Assembly: GCA_946811185.2 (NCBI GenBank)
Contig: OX328111.1
Location: 40,412,388-40,476,387 of the forward strand
Length of the DNA stretch: 64,000 nt
Reading direction: 5' to 3'
DNA from: Hippopus hippopus
Lineage: Eukaryota > Mollusca > Bivalvia > Cardiida > Cardiidae
The notes beneath the pieces are model-generated. The model ran no database searches. It saw only the letters and a list, made by a program, of their open reading frames with translations, and was not told the origin of the DNA. The position numbers and the translations under genes were made by a program. Shown here in pieces: positions 9,901 to 17,900 of this stretch (positions within the stretch are counted from its first letter, which is position 1; every line of letters starts with the position of its first letter).

Positions 9901-11630
9901 CCTGACAGTTCAAAATTAAATGTTTTCCAAATGATAATATTTGCCCATGAACACATAGAAAACACTGTGGGAAAAGGAGAAAATGCTGGGCTCCAGCATT
10001 TTCTCCTTTTCCCACAATGTTTTCAAAAGCCTTCCTTCTCATGGTCACTAAAACTTGGTATTGTGTGGTAAAGGGTCATTATAAGTTGTAAATCAATCAA
10101 ACAATCATAAAAGAAAACAATACAACTATATGTGGGTGTCAATGCTCCACTGCAGTTGCTTTCCCAGTGAAAATTCTATGTCAAAAAAGGGGCATAACTG
10201 TGACAAAAAAAATGGGGATTATCTGCCGTTCCAGTATAATTTTCCCTTTTAAAAACTCGCCAAAGTTTGAAGTGCATATCCTCAGTAATAACAGTGATGT
10301 CAGAAAATGTAATTGAAAACAACCAAGCTAAAATGGTGTCAAGGACTGTAATTTGATATAAGTGCTTTAAACTCTTTACCAAACAAAAAAAATTTGGAGT
10401 TGTTCATTTACAGATGACAAGATGAATGTGACTCAAAAATTGAACTTTGTTTTTGGAAGGGTAGACAAGACTGTCAGAAAAGGAGAAAAAGCTGACAACC
10501 TGCATTTTCTCTTTTTTCGGCAATGTTTTCAAATTTAAAGCTGTTTTCCACTGGGTCATTAAAACTTGGATTGTTTCGTAACATTTTAATCTTTTACCAA
10601 ACAATCCAAATTTTTAAAAACTTAAAAAAGATAAAAGGTTTTTAAAAACACAAATCCATATGAAGTGAGCCACAGTACTTTGTGGTTTCTTGAGAGACAA
10701 TATTAAGCTGAAATACACTGCAATATACCGTAAGATGTGCTTCTGGAAACAGAAAATGCAGCCTGATCTTGGATCCATGTAAAACATTTAAGATAGTCTC
10801 ATAGACATAGCCAGGATTAAATTATTTATACGCACAGTGAGGTACAAAGTGCCGATGGAGAAGGGAGCTGGAGGGTGGAATTTATTGTAAAGCATAGAGG
10901 AATTCCCTTGTTATCAACGCATCAGTTTAACCCATCTATTTAACTTGAAAAGACGCACAGATCAGGAACAAAATAATACATGTATGTGATATTGTGATTT
11001 ACATCATTGATCTCGGAATTTTTTATACCCACATGCATACTGTGCGTATTTGGCACACAATTATGCCTTTGGGTCTCATGAAGAAATTGGAAAAACAATC
11101 ACAAAACACATCATAAACATTTTCCCAGGGACAAGTGAAGGATTACTCTAAAGAAAGCAAAATTTTAGATGAACCCATGCTCAAAGCATTGGCAGACAAA
11201 AATCTTATAGGTTGAAATGACGGAGATTGATACTTTAATCCTTTACCACACCATGCCGAGTTTTAACAATCCTCAGAAACAGCCCATTTGAAAACATTGC
11301 GGGAAAAGGAGAAAAAGCTGGTAACCAGCATTTTCTCCTTTTCTCACAATGTTTTCTACGTTATCACAGACACATGCATTATTTGAGTCACATTCAATTT
11401 GTCTTCTACAAATGCTTTCAATTTGCACAAGTGTAAAATTGAGTCGTTTGGTAAAAGAGTTAAGGGTGAAAGACAGGTAATTCACTAATTAATGGAAGAA
11501 ATAGACAAACCAAATCACACCCCATGCGTGTCTGAAGAAAGCTTACCTTTCCAATGCATGTATCAGTTACGACCTCAGCTCGACTTATTCCTAATTGTTC
11601 AAATGTTATTGACGCCTCTTGATCGGCCAT
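789..11630 (-). CDS. Four-pass membrane protein of unknown function, five coding exons
   Basis: The coding exons on the minus strand are 11630-11547, 9737-9578, 4817-4678, 1905-1775 and 957-789. Every junction has GT/AG ends, and the phases (0, 1, 0, 2) join into one uninterrupted 227-codon frame ending in TGA, which is strong evidence for a real gene. Residues 1-37 are hydrophilic and start MADQEAS. Hydrophobic segments lie at about 40-58, 71-92, 100-119 and 131-149, so four membrane spans are expected. A short loop with FERPYE (about 94-99) separates spans 2 and 3. The C-terminal tail (150-227) is soluble, with an acidic CEDECE patch. No signal peptide or catalytic motif is visible. I do not recognise the family and assign no function. 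The gene is divergent from the fumarase gene. Its introns are filled with hairpin MITEs and a PIF/Harbinger-like element. The start is the first ATG of a GC-richer first exon. An untranslated 5' extension cannot be excluded. Confidence 0.8.
1413..1690 (-). mobile_element. TIR element of the 'CCTGCGCAG-core' family, copy 1
   Basis: The ends agttagccatgttctagcaaaaggggg... and ...cctcctcttcatacagcatggctctatta are imperfect inverted repeats. The element contains a hairpin GACTCAGGTTAGCCTGCGCG...GCGCAGGCTCACCTGAGTC. Related copies occur at 41317-41574, 47988-48232 and 62824-63074, with a partial one at 46556-46670. Confidence 0.6.
1775..1905 (-). CDS. Membrane-protein gene, coding exon 4 (span 4)
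   Basis: The acceptor is CTTCTCTAG. The donor GTGTAATAC is weak, but it is the only choice that keeps the frame into exon 5. The exon has 43 codons plus two bases and encodes span 4 and a cytosol-like FRTVGAG stretch. Confidence 0.7.
1930..3100. repeat. Degenerate TTAA-type hairpin MITE copies
   Basis: Three diverged copies of the dominant hairpin family have cores near 2030, 2450 and 2870. They are recognisable by 'aaaggagaaaatgctggt(t/a)acc' and the flanking 'tttgcagataac' and 'ggtaaagggt' blocks. This stretch of intron or intergenic DNA shows no exon. Confidence 0.65.
3115..3362. mobile_element. GGGCCC(G)GTTTCA-ended element with perfect 42-bp palindrome
   Basis: The element starts gggcccagtttcata and resembles the one at 28790-29115, which ends gtgaaaccggaccc. 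It includes a perfect palindrome, 3275-3316 paired with 3319-3360 across a 2-nt spacer. Confidence 0.6.
3364..3575 (-). mobile_element. TTAA-type hairpin MITE, diverged
   Basis: The copy begins 'ttaacctttagcaaatgacaaaattttagcc' and has the usual core 'aaaaagaggaaatgttggtgaccaccattttctcc'. It is in the reverse orientation relative to the consensus ACCACACAATCCC end. Confidence 0.6.
3695..3770. repeat. Second hairpin family (AGATCAGACTGCA palindrome)
   Basis: gcagacagtgtagatcaagatcagactgcac...gtgcagtctaatcttggatttacactgtt is an imperfect palindrome. Related copies lie near 7230, 17710, 18060, 18945, 32236, 36620, 42703 and 53937. Confidence 0.6.
3829..4035 (-). mobile_element. TTAA-type hairpin MITE
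   Basis: The copy runs from 'ctctttaccaaacattaaaatatcagaccagtcc' to 'ggggattgtgtggtaaaatgctaag' in reverse orientation. The hairpin core is partly deleted. Confidence 0.6.
4265..4465. mobile_element. GGGTCTATA-ended palindromic MITE inside a TTAA-type MITE
   Basis: The ends are GGGTCTATACTCATCAACTA and (reverse complement) GGGTCCATATTCACCAACCC. The interior is a long palindrome centred on CTGATTGGCTAAACCATTTGGTTTAGCCAATCAG. Related copies are at about 54486-54692 and 59010-59165. Both flanks are pieces of a hairpin MITE. Confidence 0.65.
4678..4817 (-). CDS. Membrane-protein gene, coding exon 3 (spans 2-3)
   Basis: The exon is flanked by a TTTACAG acceptor and a GTAAGTG donor. It is 140 nt, entered in phase 1 and left in phase 0. 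It encodes the end of span 2, the FERPYE loop and span 3. Confidence 0.78.
5092..6784. mobile_element. PIF/Harbinger-like non-autonomous element, TAA target duplication
   Basis: The termini TGCTAGGTTCCCACTGTCACGA and TCGTGATAGTGGGAACCTAGCA are inverted repeats. TAA lies directly outside both (5089-5091 and 6785-6787), the 3-bp TWA duplication typical of PIF/Harbinger. The 1.7-kb interior has many ACGAT/ATCGT subterminal motifs. No transposase was recognised. A small open frame at 6383-6607 has no known features. A retroposed SINE-like piece (5562-5777) is nested inside. Confidence 0.75.
5562..5777 (+). mobile_element. 5'-truncated SINE nested in the Harbinger-like element
   Basis: The stretch holds TTTCGGATGAAATGTTAAACTGAGGTCCCGTG, then CTTCGCCCATATGGG and a (CAAT)n-like tail. 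It is flanked by perfect 9-bp duplications AGACTTCAT (5553-5561 and 5778-5786). No Pol III head is present, so this is a truncated copy or 3' module. Confidence 0.7.
7230..7292. repeat. Second hairpin family copy (AGACTGCATG palindrome)
   Basis: Imperfect palindrome 'aaaataagactgcatgttctgtgcagtctgatctt' with flanks related to the copy at 36591-36795. Confidence 0.5.
7337..7566 (+). mobile_element. TTAA-type hairpin MITE
   Basis: A TTAA precedes CCCCTTACCATACAATCCCGAG. The hairpin aaggagaaaatgttggtaaccggcattttctcctt and the end catgcggtaaagaggtaa follow. The right TTAA is mutated. Confidence 0.75.
7567..8110. mobile_element. Compound foldback element
   Basis: An inner TIR pair of about 90 bp (7616-7705 with 7890-7973) shares CTATAAATAGCA, GTATCGTATATAGTAAGACA and GGTGTGCA. 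An outer inverted repeat (ataggcctctgaaactccattggtctatca... with ...tgatagaccaattgagcttcaaaggcctg) encloses it. No coding content is recognised. Confidence 0.65.
8523..8900. repeat. Two adjacent TTAA-type MITE copies
   Basis: A forward copy with hairpin core at about 8590-8650 is followed by a reverse copy (8687-8896) ending 'cggattgtttggtgaagggttaa'. Confidence 0.65.
8901..9170. repeat. Degenerate TTAA-type MITE remnants
   Basis: Two remnants are visible: an end 'tttggtaaagagtcat' and a forward copy 'cttacccacgttgtcccaacttttaacaaccc' with a weak hairpin near 9030. Confidence 0.5.
9177..9397 (+). mobile_element. TTAA-type hairpin MITE, clean ends
   Basis: TTAA occurs at 9173-9176 and 9398-9401. 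The element begins CCCTTTACCACACAATCC and ends GTCGTCTGCTAAAGGG. The hairpin core is at about 9230-9296. Confidence 0.85.
9405..9528 (+). mobile_element. Deletion derivative of the TTAA-type MITE lacking the hairpin
   Basis: The normal left part runs to 'tttgaaaacattgt', then joins directly to 'ctgcaaatgctttcaatttg' of the right part. The right half of the hairpin and its flank are missing. It abuts exon 2 of the membrane-protein gene (exon end at 9578). Confidence 0.7.
9578..9737 (-). CDS. Membrane-protein gene, coding exon 2 (spans 1 and part of 2)
   Basis: The acceptor follows a CTCTTTTAAG tract and the donor is GTAAGTC. The exon holds 53 codons plus one base. It encodes VRRCNSLQR, then the first hydrophobic helix and the start of the second. 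An internal ATG at 9710 could serve as an alternative start, but the frame stays open upstream to the acceptor and matches the phase of exon 1. Confidence 0.75.
9791..10595. repeat. TTAA-type MITE copies in intron 1 of the membrane-protein gene
   Basis: The copy centred at 9960-10024 keeps a full hairpin. The reverse copy at about 10370-10595 has the diverged core 'aaaggagaaaaagctgacaacctgcattttctctttt'. The intervening 300 bases show no exon. Confidence 0.6.
10600..11233. other. AT-rich intron, no gene seen
   Basis: Only a partial second-family hairpin (about 10735-10800) and a degenerate MITE end near 11150-11215 are visible. No exon-like frame with splice sites was found on either strand. 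Confidence 0.5.
11238..11459 (+). mobile_element. TTAA-type hairpin MITE, clean ends
   Basis: TTAA occurs at 11234-11237 and 11460-11463. The hairpin 'gggaaaaggagaaaaagctggtaaccagcattttctccttttctc' is central. It sits about 85 bp from the donor of coding exon 1 of the membrane-protein gene. Confidence 0.85.
11547..11630 (-). CDS. Membrane-protein gene, coding exon 1
   Basis: The exon has 28 codons from ATG (read on the minus strand from 11630) to a GTAAGC donor, ending in phase 0. It encodes the hydrophilic N-terminus (MADQEASITFEQLG...). The upstream sequence is a GC-richer promoter-like strip. Confidence 0.72.
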
Positions 11631-11964
11631 TCTCAAGCAGTTGAGCTAGCGCGATTGAATGACATCCTTCCCTGAATCAAATTCAAAAGCGAAACCGGAA
11701 GTGAATTAAACCGAAAGTAGAGTGAGACCGAGAGCAGTCTCTGACTTCAGCTCGTCTAGATAGGCTTGCTATTGATTTCAACCGATTATTCGTCTTTTGT
11801 ATGTTTTAAAGCCCTGATTTTGGAAATCAGCTGAGTGTCCTTTACCAAATGGAGTCATTTGTTTGGAATTCAGTGCACCCACAGTACTTTGATTCATTTT
11901 CTTAATTGTAGTTCACTCCCTTTGCTGACCTTGATCTTATTGAGGACCCTTCTCTGTGTCATCG
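11631..11964. promoter_or_regulatory. Putative bidirectional promoter with ETS/GABP site
   Basis: The strip lies upstream of the minus-strand membrane-protein ATG and on the 5' side of the plus-strand fumarase gene. It is visibly richer in GC/CpG than its surroundings and free of the hairpin MITEs. ACCGGAAGTG at 11694-11703 matches the established ETS/GABP consensus, which is common in housekeeping and mitochondrial promoters. The fumarase coding exon 1 begins just after a strong acceptor (AG at 14826-14827), so a non-coding 5' exon must lie upstream. A candidate donor ATCG|GTAATG sits at 11964/11965. The promoter role is inference; the motif and the splice signals are seen directly. Confidence 0.4.
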
Positions 11965-12960
11965 GTAATGTCTTTTATTTCCCGTACAAAATACGCTTTG
12001 ATCGAGATCTTTGATATGTTTTGCTTTCAGTTATCAAATACGTCCTCTGTACTCGACATTTCGTATATCACTGCTCTGCAGCAGTTTAAGCGCTTAGGCC
12101 AAGTTAGGGGCATCTGAAATAATCAAAGCACCAGAGGCTGAGGGGAAATACATGAGAACACAATTAAAAAGAGCACCCTAGGCCTGGGAAAGCGAATCAG
12201 TAAAAGGTCTGGGGAAAAAGAAATTATAAAGCTATTCATTGCAACCGAACGGTTGCCTTGGTTATAACAGAAGACACTAGATATAAGATCAGATTTCATT
12301 GAGTACAATTCCAAGTGTGAAGATCAGACCTCATTCTGTATTGTGATCTTGATGAAAAATTTTACAAGCTACTGTAGATCTATTTCTTGTATATTCTCTA
12401 TATTGTTACCAAACAATCCTGTGATTTTACAACCCTGAGATACAAGACTTTTAAAAACATTGTGGGATAAGGAAAAAATGCTGGTGACCAACATTTTCTC
12501 CTTTACACATGATAATTTTTACCTATTCAGGGTTAGATCTACAAATTCACACCTATTTACTTACGAAATAGGAGTCAGAGGTGGAAAATGCCAGGGGGTT
12601 AGTTTCATGCTTTTTGAGAGTAATCTTGTATATTTTATTATGATATAGTAAATCAGTACATGGGTTATAGACTATTTATAAACATTGTAATTTACGTTCC
12701 CTGATTGGTTGTAGCTGAGAACCAGTTTTTTTTTTCAATTCTACGAAAAATTATGAAGACTTGTTACAGTTTTTTCTCAGTGTGACATGACCTTTGTTTA
12801 GGACTAAAAGGATTAGCCCATTGTATTCACGTGTACAATTCATTTAGTTTGCTCAATTGACCTTTGATAATTTGCACGGGCATTTTTTCTCAAGTGTTTA
12901 ATATTTAGCTCTCACGGTTTCATGCTTTCTGCAAGTACTGGTCGGGGATTGTAAATTGTT
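11965..12960. other. Presumed 5' intron of the fumarase gene; no exon seen
   Basis: The stretch holds one degenerate TTAA-type MITE (12406-12530) and AT-rich unique sequence. No coding exon is supported. Confidence 0.4.
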
Positions 12961-12975
12961 TATATACGATCCAGC

Positions 12976-13290
12976 CGAGCCAACATAGCTCAGTTGGTAG
13001 CGTGCAGGACCTGAGAAAAGGGGGTGGTTGGTTTGATTCCCAGCTCGGCCGATTTCTTTCCAAGGATTTATAATATTCATTGCGACAGGATCCATTCCTC
13101 TCTCACCGCTGACCATTGTTTCAACCATGGTTATGTGGGAAAGCAGCCAGTGGCCTGGAAAGAATATGGTGTGGAGTACTGGTAAAAGAAACTCCAGGAA
13201 AACATGGATAGGTGCACTGGCTGCCGCAATATAACTGAAATAATGTTGAAAACAGTGTTAAACACTATACAATCAACAATCAATCGTTAT
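12976..13290 (+). mobile_element. tRNA-derived SINE
   Basis: The head has a Pol III A-box-like TAGCTCAGTTGGTAGCG and a B-box-like GGTTTGATTCC. It is followed by the body 'gaaagcagccagtggcctggaaag...gtgcactggctgccgc' and the tail 'gttgaaaacagtgttaaacactatacaatcaacaatcaatc'. The same family occurs at 23304-23893 and, as fragments, near 19575, 20025, 24000, 42440 and 49876. Confidence 0.75.
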
Positions 13291-13299
13291 ACGCAATCC

Positions 13300-14125
13300 C
13301 TGAACCAATTAAATATAAAGCATGTTGAAGGCAGAGAACCATACAATCGCCTCTTAACTGTTGATAAAATAAAAATTAATCATCATGTCCTAAAAGATTA
13401 GCCAATTTTTTTTTTTTCACAAAATCTGTATCCACATCACATAAAAGGAAGGCAGAAATTGTCAAATGATGATGCATCTGATAGCTGTTTGAATAGCTCT
13501 ACAAACAGAAAAATCCAACAACATGTCAAGAATTACTGGGACTGATGGAAAAACCAGAACAGAAGGAAACCTTCAAATCCTACAGTCTCTATAAACTGCG
13601 CTCACTTGGCAAGAGTACCCTCTCTGTATCAACATAGGTCACAGAACTTGTCTAATTTGATGGCAATTTCAGTTGACAAATTAGGGTAATGTGATTCCTA
13701 TGAAAGAATTAGTCTTAAAAAGGGCAGAGAACAAAGTGGGAAAAGGAGGAAATGCTGATTACCAGCATTTTCTCCTTTAACACAATGATTTCTAGTATTC
13801 TAGCAAGGGAGAGATTCTAGGACACCAACCAATCAGTCATTCAATCAATCAATCAACCAATCAACCAACCAACCAACCAATCAATAGCTCTATACAAAAT
13901 GATAAGATTTTGGAATGGACCAAATTTAAAGCATTTGCAGACGACAAATTCAGTGTGGCTAGAGTGATGATTTCTCTCTTTCATATTGTAGGAAACATTG
14001 AGAGAAAATGCTGGTTGTCACCATTTTCTCCTTTCCCCTCTTTTCCCCCCTCCCTCCGCCCTATGTTTTTAAAAGCCTTCACCCCTAGGGTTGTTTAAAG
14101 TCAGGATTGTGTGGTAAAGAGTTAA
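13300..14125. repeat. MITE remnants and (AATC)n tract
   Basis: A hairpin remnant lies near 13735-13790, a CAAT/AACC microsatellite at 13830-13886, and a reverse TTAA-type MITE at about 13895-14120 with a pyrimidine-rich expansion of its hairpin. No exon is seen. Confidence 0.55.
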
Positions 14126-14339
14126 TGCACAATGTTCAGACTTTGTCTCTTTCAAATTTATTTGAGAAGTAGTCTTAAGTTCATTAATTTTGTCTCTGAT
14201 TTTGAAAACGGCCCTTATATCTACAATTAGATCAGAAAATTGTCCCTTCTCTGAATAATTCTCTCTAATCCTCAAATGTCAAAAAGTTTTTTTTCCTCGG
14301 AGACGTTAAAACTTTGGATTGTTTGGTAAAGGGGTAAGT

Positions 14340-14553
14340 CACATGATTACTTACTTTATTAAATCTTTACCGGACAACAAAATTTTAGTTTTTTCCAAAT
14401 TGAAAGCATTTGCAGACAACTATTTAAATGTGACTGAAAACATGAAGTTTGTTATTCTAAGGGTAGAAAACATTTTTGGAAAAGGAAGAAATGCTGGTTA
14501 CCTGCATTTTCTCCTTTTCCCACAATGTTTTCATATATCTTCCTCAGGGTCAT
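14340..14553 (-). mobile_element. TTAA-type hairpin MITE
   Basis: The reverse copy runs from 'ttaaatctttaccggacaacaaaattttag' to 'cttcctcagggtcat'. Its right end abuts the next copy at TTAA 14554-14557. Confidence 0.65.
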
Positions 14554-14557
14554 TTAA

Positions 14558-14778
14558 CCCTTTCCGAAACGAGAAATTCTAGACCATCCAAATTGGCAGC
14601 ATTTGCAGTCAAAAAATTTGAAAGTGTAACAAATGAACAAATGAGTTTTTTGACAGAGTAGAAAACATTGAGGGAAAAGGAGAAAATGCTGGTTACCAGC
14701 ATTTTCTCCTTTTCCCACAATGTTTTCAAAAGGCCTCATTCTCAGGGTTGTGAAAACAAGGGATTGTTTGGTAAAGGG
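14558..14778 (-). mobile_element. TTAA-type hairpin MITE, clean ends, next to fumarase exon 1
   Basis: TTAA occurs at 14554-14557 and 14779-14782. The full hairpin spans about 14660-14724. The element ends only about 45 bp before the exon 1 acceptor. Confidence 0.85.
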
Positions 14779-14829
14779 TTAAGGTCAGGATGGTTTGATA
14801 AAACGCTAAGTGAATGATTTTTTACAGCC

Positions 14830-14992
14830 ATGCTGTCGAAGAACTCGTGCCTGCTGTATAATATAGGCAGAAGACTATGTGGTACCATTCACAAAGCCAG
14901 TGCCTCAACACAGACAGATGTGAACCCATTTGTATACCAAGATATACTGGAGCAGGAAAGGAAACCAACAGTGGAGTGGAAAAAACTGACAG
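14830..14992 (+). CDS. Fumarase coding exon 1 (mitochondrial-type presequence)
   Basis: An ATTTTTTACAG acceptor stands two bases before the ATG, so the start codon lies near the 5' end of an internal exon and a non-coding first exon is expected upstream. The exon encodes a basic, serine-rich N-terminus and the start of the N-terminal domain. It ends in phase 1 at a GTGAAT donor. Confidence 0.9.
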
Positions 14993-17900
14993 GTGAATTA
15001 CTGGTACTTATCTTGGAGCATGGAAATTTGATGTCAATTTAACTTGGCTTTTTAAAAGCAGGAATTACTCCTTTTTTCACATTGTTTTCTTTAATGTCAA
15101 AGAAATTTGGGAACATAACAAAAATGATGATGTTTGTCTTAGAAGGGATAGAAAACACTGGTAAAAGTAAAAAATGCTGGTTACCAGCATATTTTGGAAA
15201 GGAGAAAAATGATGGTCACCAGCATTTTCTTCTTTTCCAATAATTTTTTCAAAAGCTCTAACCCTTTTCCAAACAATCCTGACTTTTAATGACCCTGAGA
15301 GAGAAGCCTTTAGAAAATATTGCTGGAAAAGGAGAAAATGCATGTAACAAGCATTTTCTCCTTTTCCCACTATGTTTTCCATCCTGTCAAAGACAAATTT
15401 CACATTTAAGTCTTTACCAAGCAGCAACATTTTAGACCCTGCCAAATAAAAAAAAAAAAAATGCAGATGACAAATCAAGTGCAGCGTAAAAGTTTCAATT
15501 TGTGTTTGAAAGAGTAAAATGGATTGTGGGAAAAGGATAAATTGTTGGTTATCCATGTGTTCTCCTTTTCCCCCACAACGAATTCAAAAACTTTCTTCTT
15601 CCGGTTCACTAAAACACAGGATTGTTGGGTAAAGGGTCAAGTATTTAACTCTTTACCGCACAATGCCGACTTTTAACGACCCTGGGACAGAAGCCTTTTG
15701 AGAACATTGTAGGAAAAGGAGAAAATGCTGGTAACCAGCATTTTCTCCTTTTCCTGCATTGTTTTCTACCCTATCAAAGGAAAATTGCTCCATTTGAGGC
15801 ACATTGAAATTGTCGTCTGCAAATGCTTTCAATTTGGACAAAGCTAAAATTTTGTCGTCTGGTAAAGGGTTAATTTTTGCCTGCAAATAGTTTCAATTTG
15901 GACAATGTTAAAATTTTGTCAGGGTTAATTTCTTCCTCATAGAAACACAGGATCCATGTGTTGTAACCAGCATTTTCTCCTTTTCCCACAAGGGGTCCTG
16001 TGTAGCTCAGTGGTAAAGTGTTGGACTCGTGACCTGGAGGCCCAGGGTTCAAGCCTCACTGGATCCACTGGGTTTTTCATGGGAATGTTCTTGGCCTTCA
16101 GAACCCTGGCATAGTACTGGTGAAACCCAGGAAATACATAAATACAGTCATGTATGTGAACTGTCGCCATGATATGATTAAAATAATGTTGAAAGCGGTG
16201 TAAAACACCATTCTATCAATAAATCAGTCCTTTTTCTGTTATATACTATGTTTTAAGAAGCCCTCTTCCTCAGGGATTTTGTAGTAAAGGATTTAATCCC
16301 TTACCACACAATGCCGACTTTTAATGACCCTTGGAAATGAGCCTTTTGAAAACATTGTGGAAAAAGGAGAAAATGATGGTAACCAGCATTTTCTCCTTTT
16401 CCCACTAATTTCTACCCTATTAAGAAAAATAGCGCTGTTTGAGTCACATTGAAATTGTCGTCTGCAAGTGCTTTCAATTTGGACCGGGCTAAAATTTTGT
16501 CATCTAGTAAAAGGTTAATTCGCATTTCACTTCTGTTACAGGGGATTATGTATCAACATTTACTGTAAATGGTCAGAAGTGTTTGCAAGTACAAACTGAG
16601 GCTTTGACTAAAATTTCTGAACAGGCAATGATAGACATTGCCCATCTACTTCGGCCTGCACATTTACAGGTGTGTTGGTTTTATCTTTAGAAGTTTGATT
16701 TAACTCTGTGCCTAACAACAGAATTGTAGACAAGACCAAATTCAAAGCATTGGCATACGACAAAATGAATGTGAACAAAAAGCAAATTTCATCTTGGGAA
16801 AGGTAGAAAACATTGTGCGAAATGAAGAAAATGCTGATTACCAGCATTTTCTCCTTTTCCCACAATGTTTGCGAAAGGCATTTTGTTTAAGGACGTTAAA
16901 AGTTGTGATTTTGTGGTAAAGAGTTAACTCTTTACCAAATGACAAAATTTAGGACTCATCCAAATCCAATACTGATGAAGACAACAAATCAAAATATGAC
17001 TCAAATAATGAAAATGTCCCTGGAAGGGTGAAAAACATTGTGGGAAAAGGAGTAAATGCTAGTTACCAGTGTTTTCTTCTGGTCCCACAATGTTTGCAAG
17101 ATGTTTTTTCAGGGTTGCTATATATGTACTGGAATTTGTTTGGTAAGAGGATAATGTCTTCTCTAATCACTTTGTATTTTACATAGAAACTAGTACCAAA
17201 TAAAGACTAGTACTGGTACATTAAGAGTTAAAGTACAAGACGTTGATATATGAGAACATGAAATTTACTGACAGGAACTTAACACTGCCACCCATGGTGT
17301 GGAATAATACTGCTGGTTTTTTTTTTCAATGAATCTCTTTAAACTAGGATACTAGGGTAGAGGAGTAAAAATTGTTAAAAAATATTACAATCACCAAACA
17401 TTTTTTCATCTGGCAGTATAACACTTTTGAAAATATTGTGGCAATACAAGATGTTGCTGGTATTCACATTTATAACCCTTTACCAGATGGCAAATGTTAG
17501 CCTTGTCCAAACTAAAAGCATTTGCAGACGACAATTTGAGTGTGGCTCAAATGGTGAAAATTTTCTATGATAGCATAGGAAATATTGCGGGAAAAGGACA
17601 AAATGCTCTCCTTTTTCCCACAATGTTTGCAAAAGACTTCTTTCCCAGAGGTCGTTAAAAGTCGGCATTGTGCGGTCAAAGGTTAAAGCAGCGTTTACAA
17701 AAGTAGTTGCCTTTGCAGCCAGTGTAGTTGAAGATCAGATTGCATGAAACATGCAGTCTGATCTTTAATCTATACTGTCCAGTTTGCCTAAGACATTATT
17801 GTCCTAAACAACCTTCGAATTGAAGTTAATTGGGTCTTATTCCTGGCCCTGAAATTCTGTTAGGTTTATTCATCTTCTCAAGAATTAAGTGATAATGAAA

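Noticed and set aside
12983..13055. tRNA gene
   Set aside because: The A and B boxes belong to the head of a SINE with the family's body and tail. The cloverleaf is degenerate.
15077..15556. 159-codon minus-strand reading frame
   Set aside because: It is composed of three abutting hairpin MITE copies and has no exon signals.
16000..16075. tRNA gene
   Set aside because: It is tRNA-like over about 70 nt but continues into a SINE body and sits in a MITE, so it is a SINE head, not a gene.
14300..17160. CRISPR-like array of repeated palindromes
   Set aside because: Spacing and orientation vary, copies are 220-bp TTAA-flanked elements, and the genome is eukaryotic.
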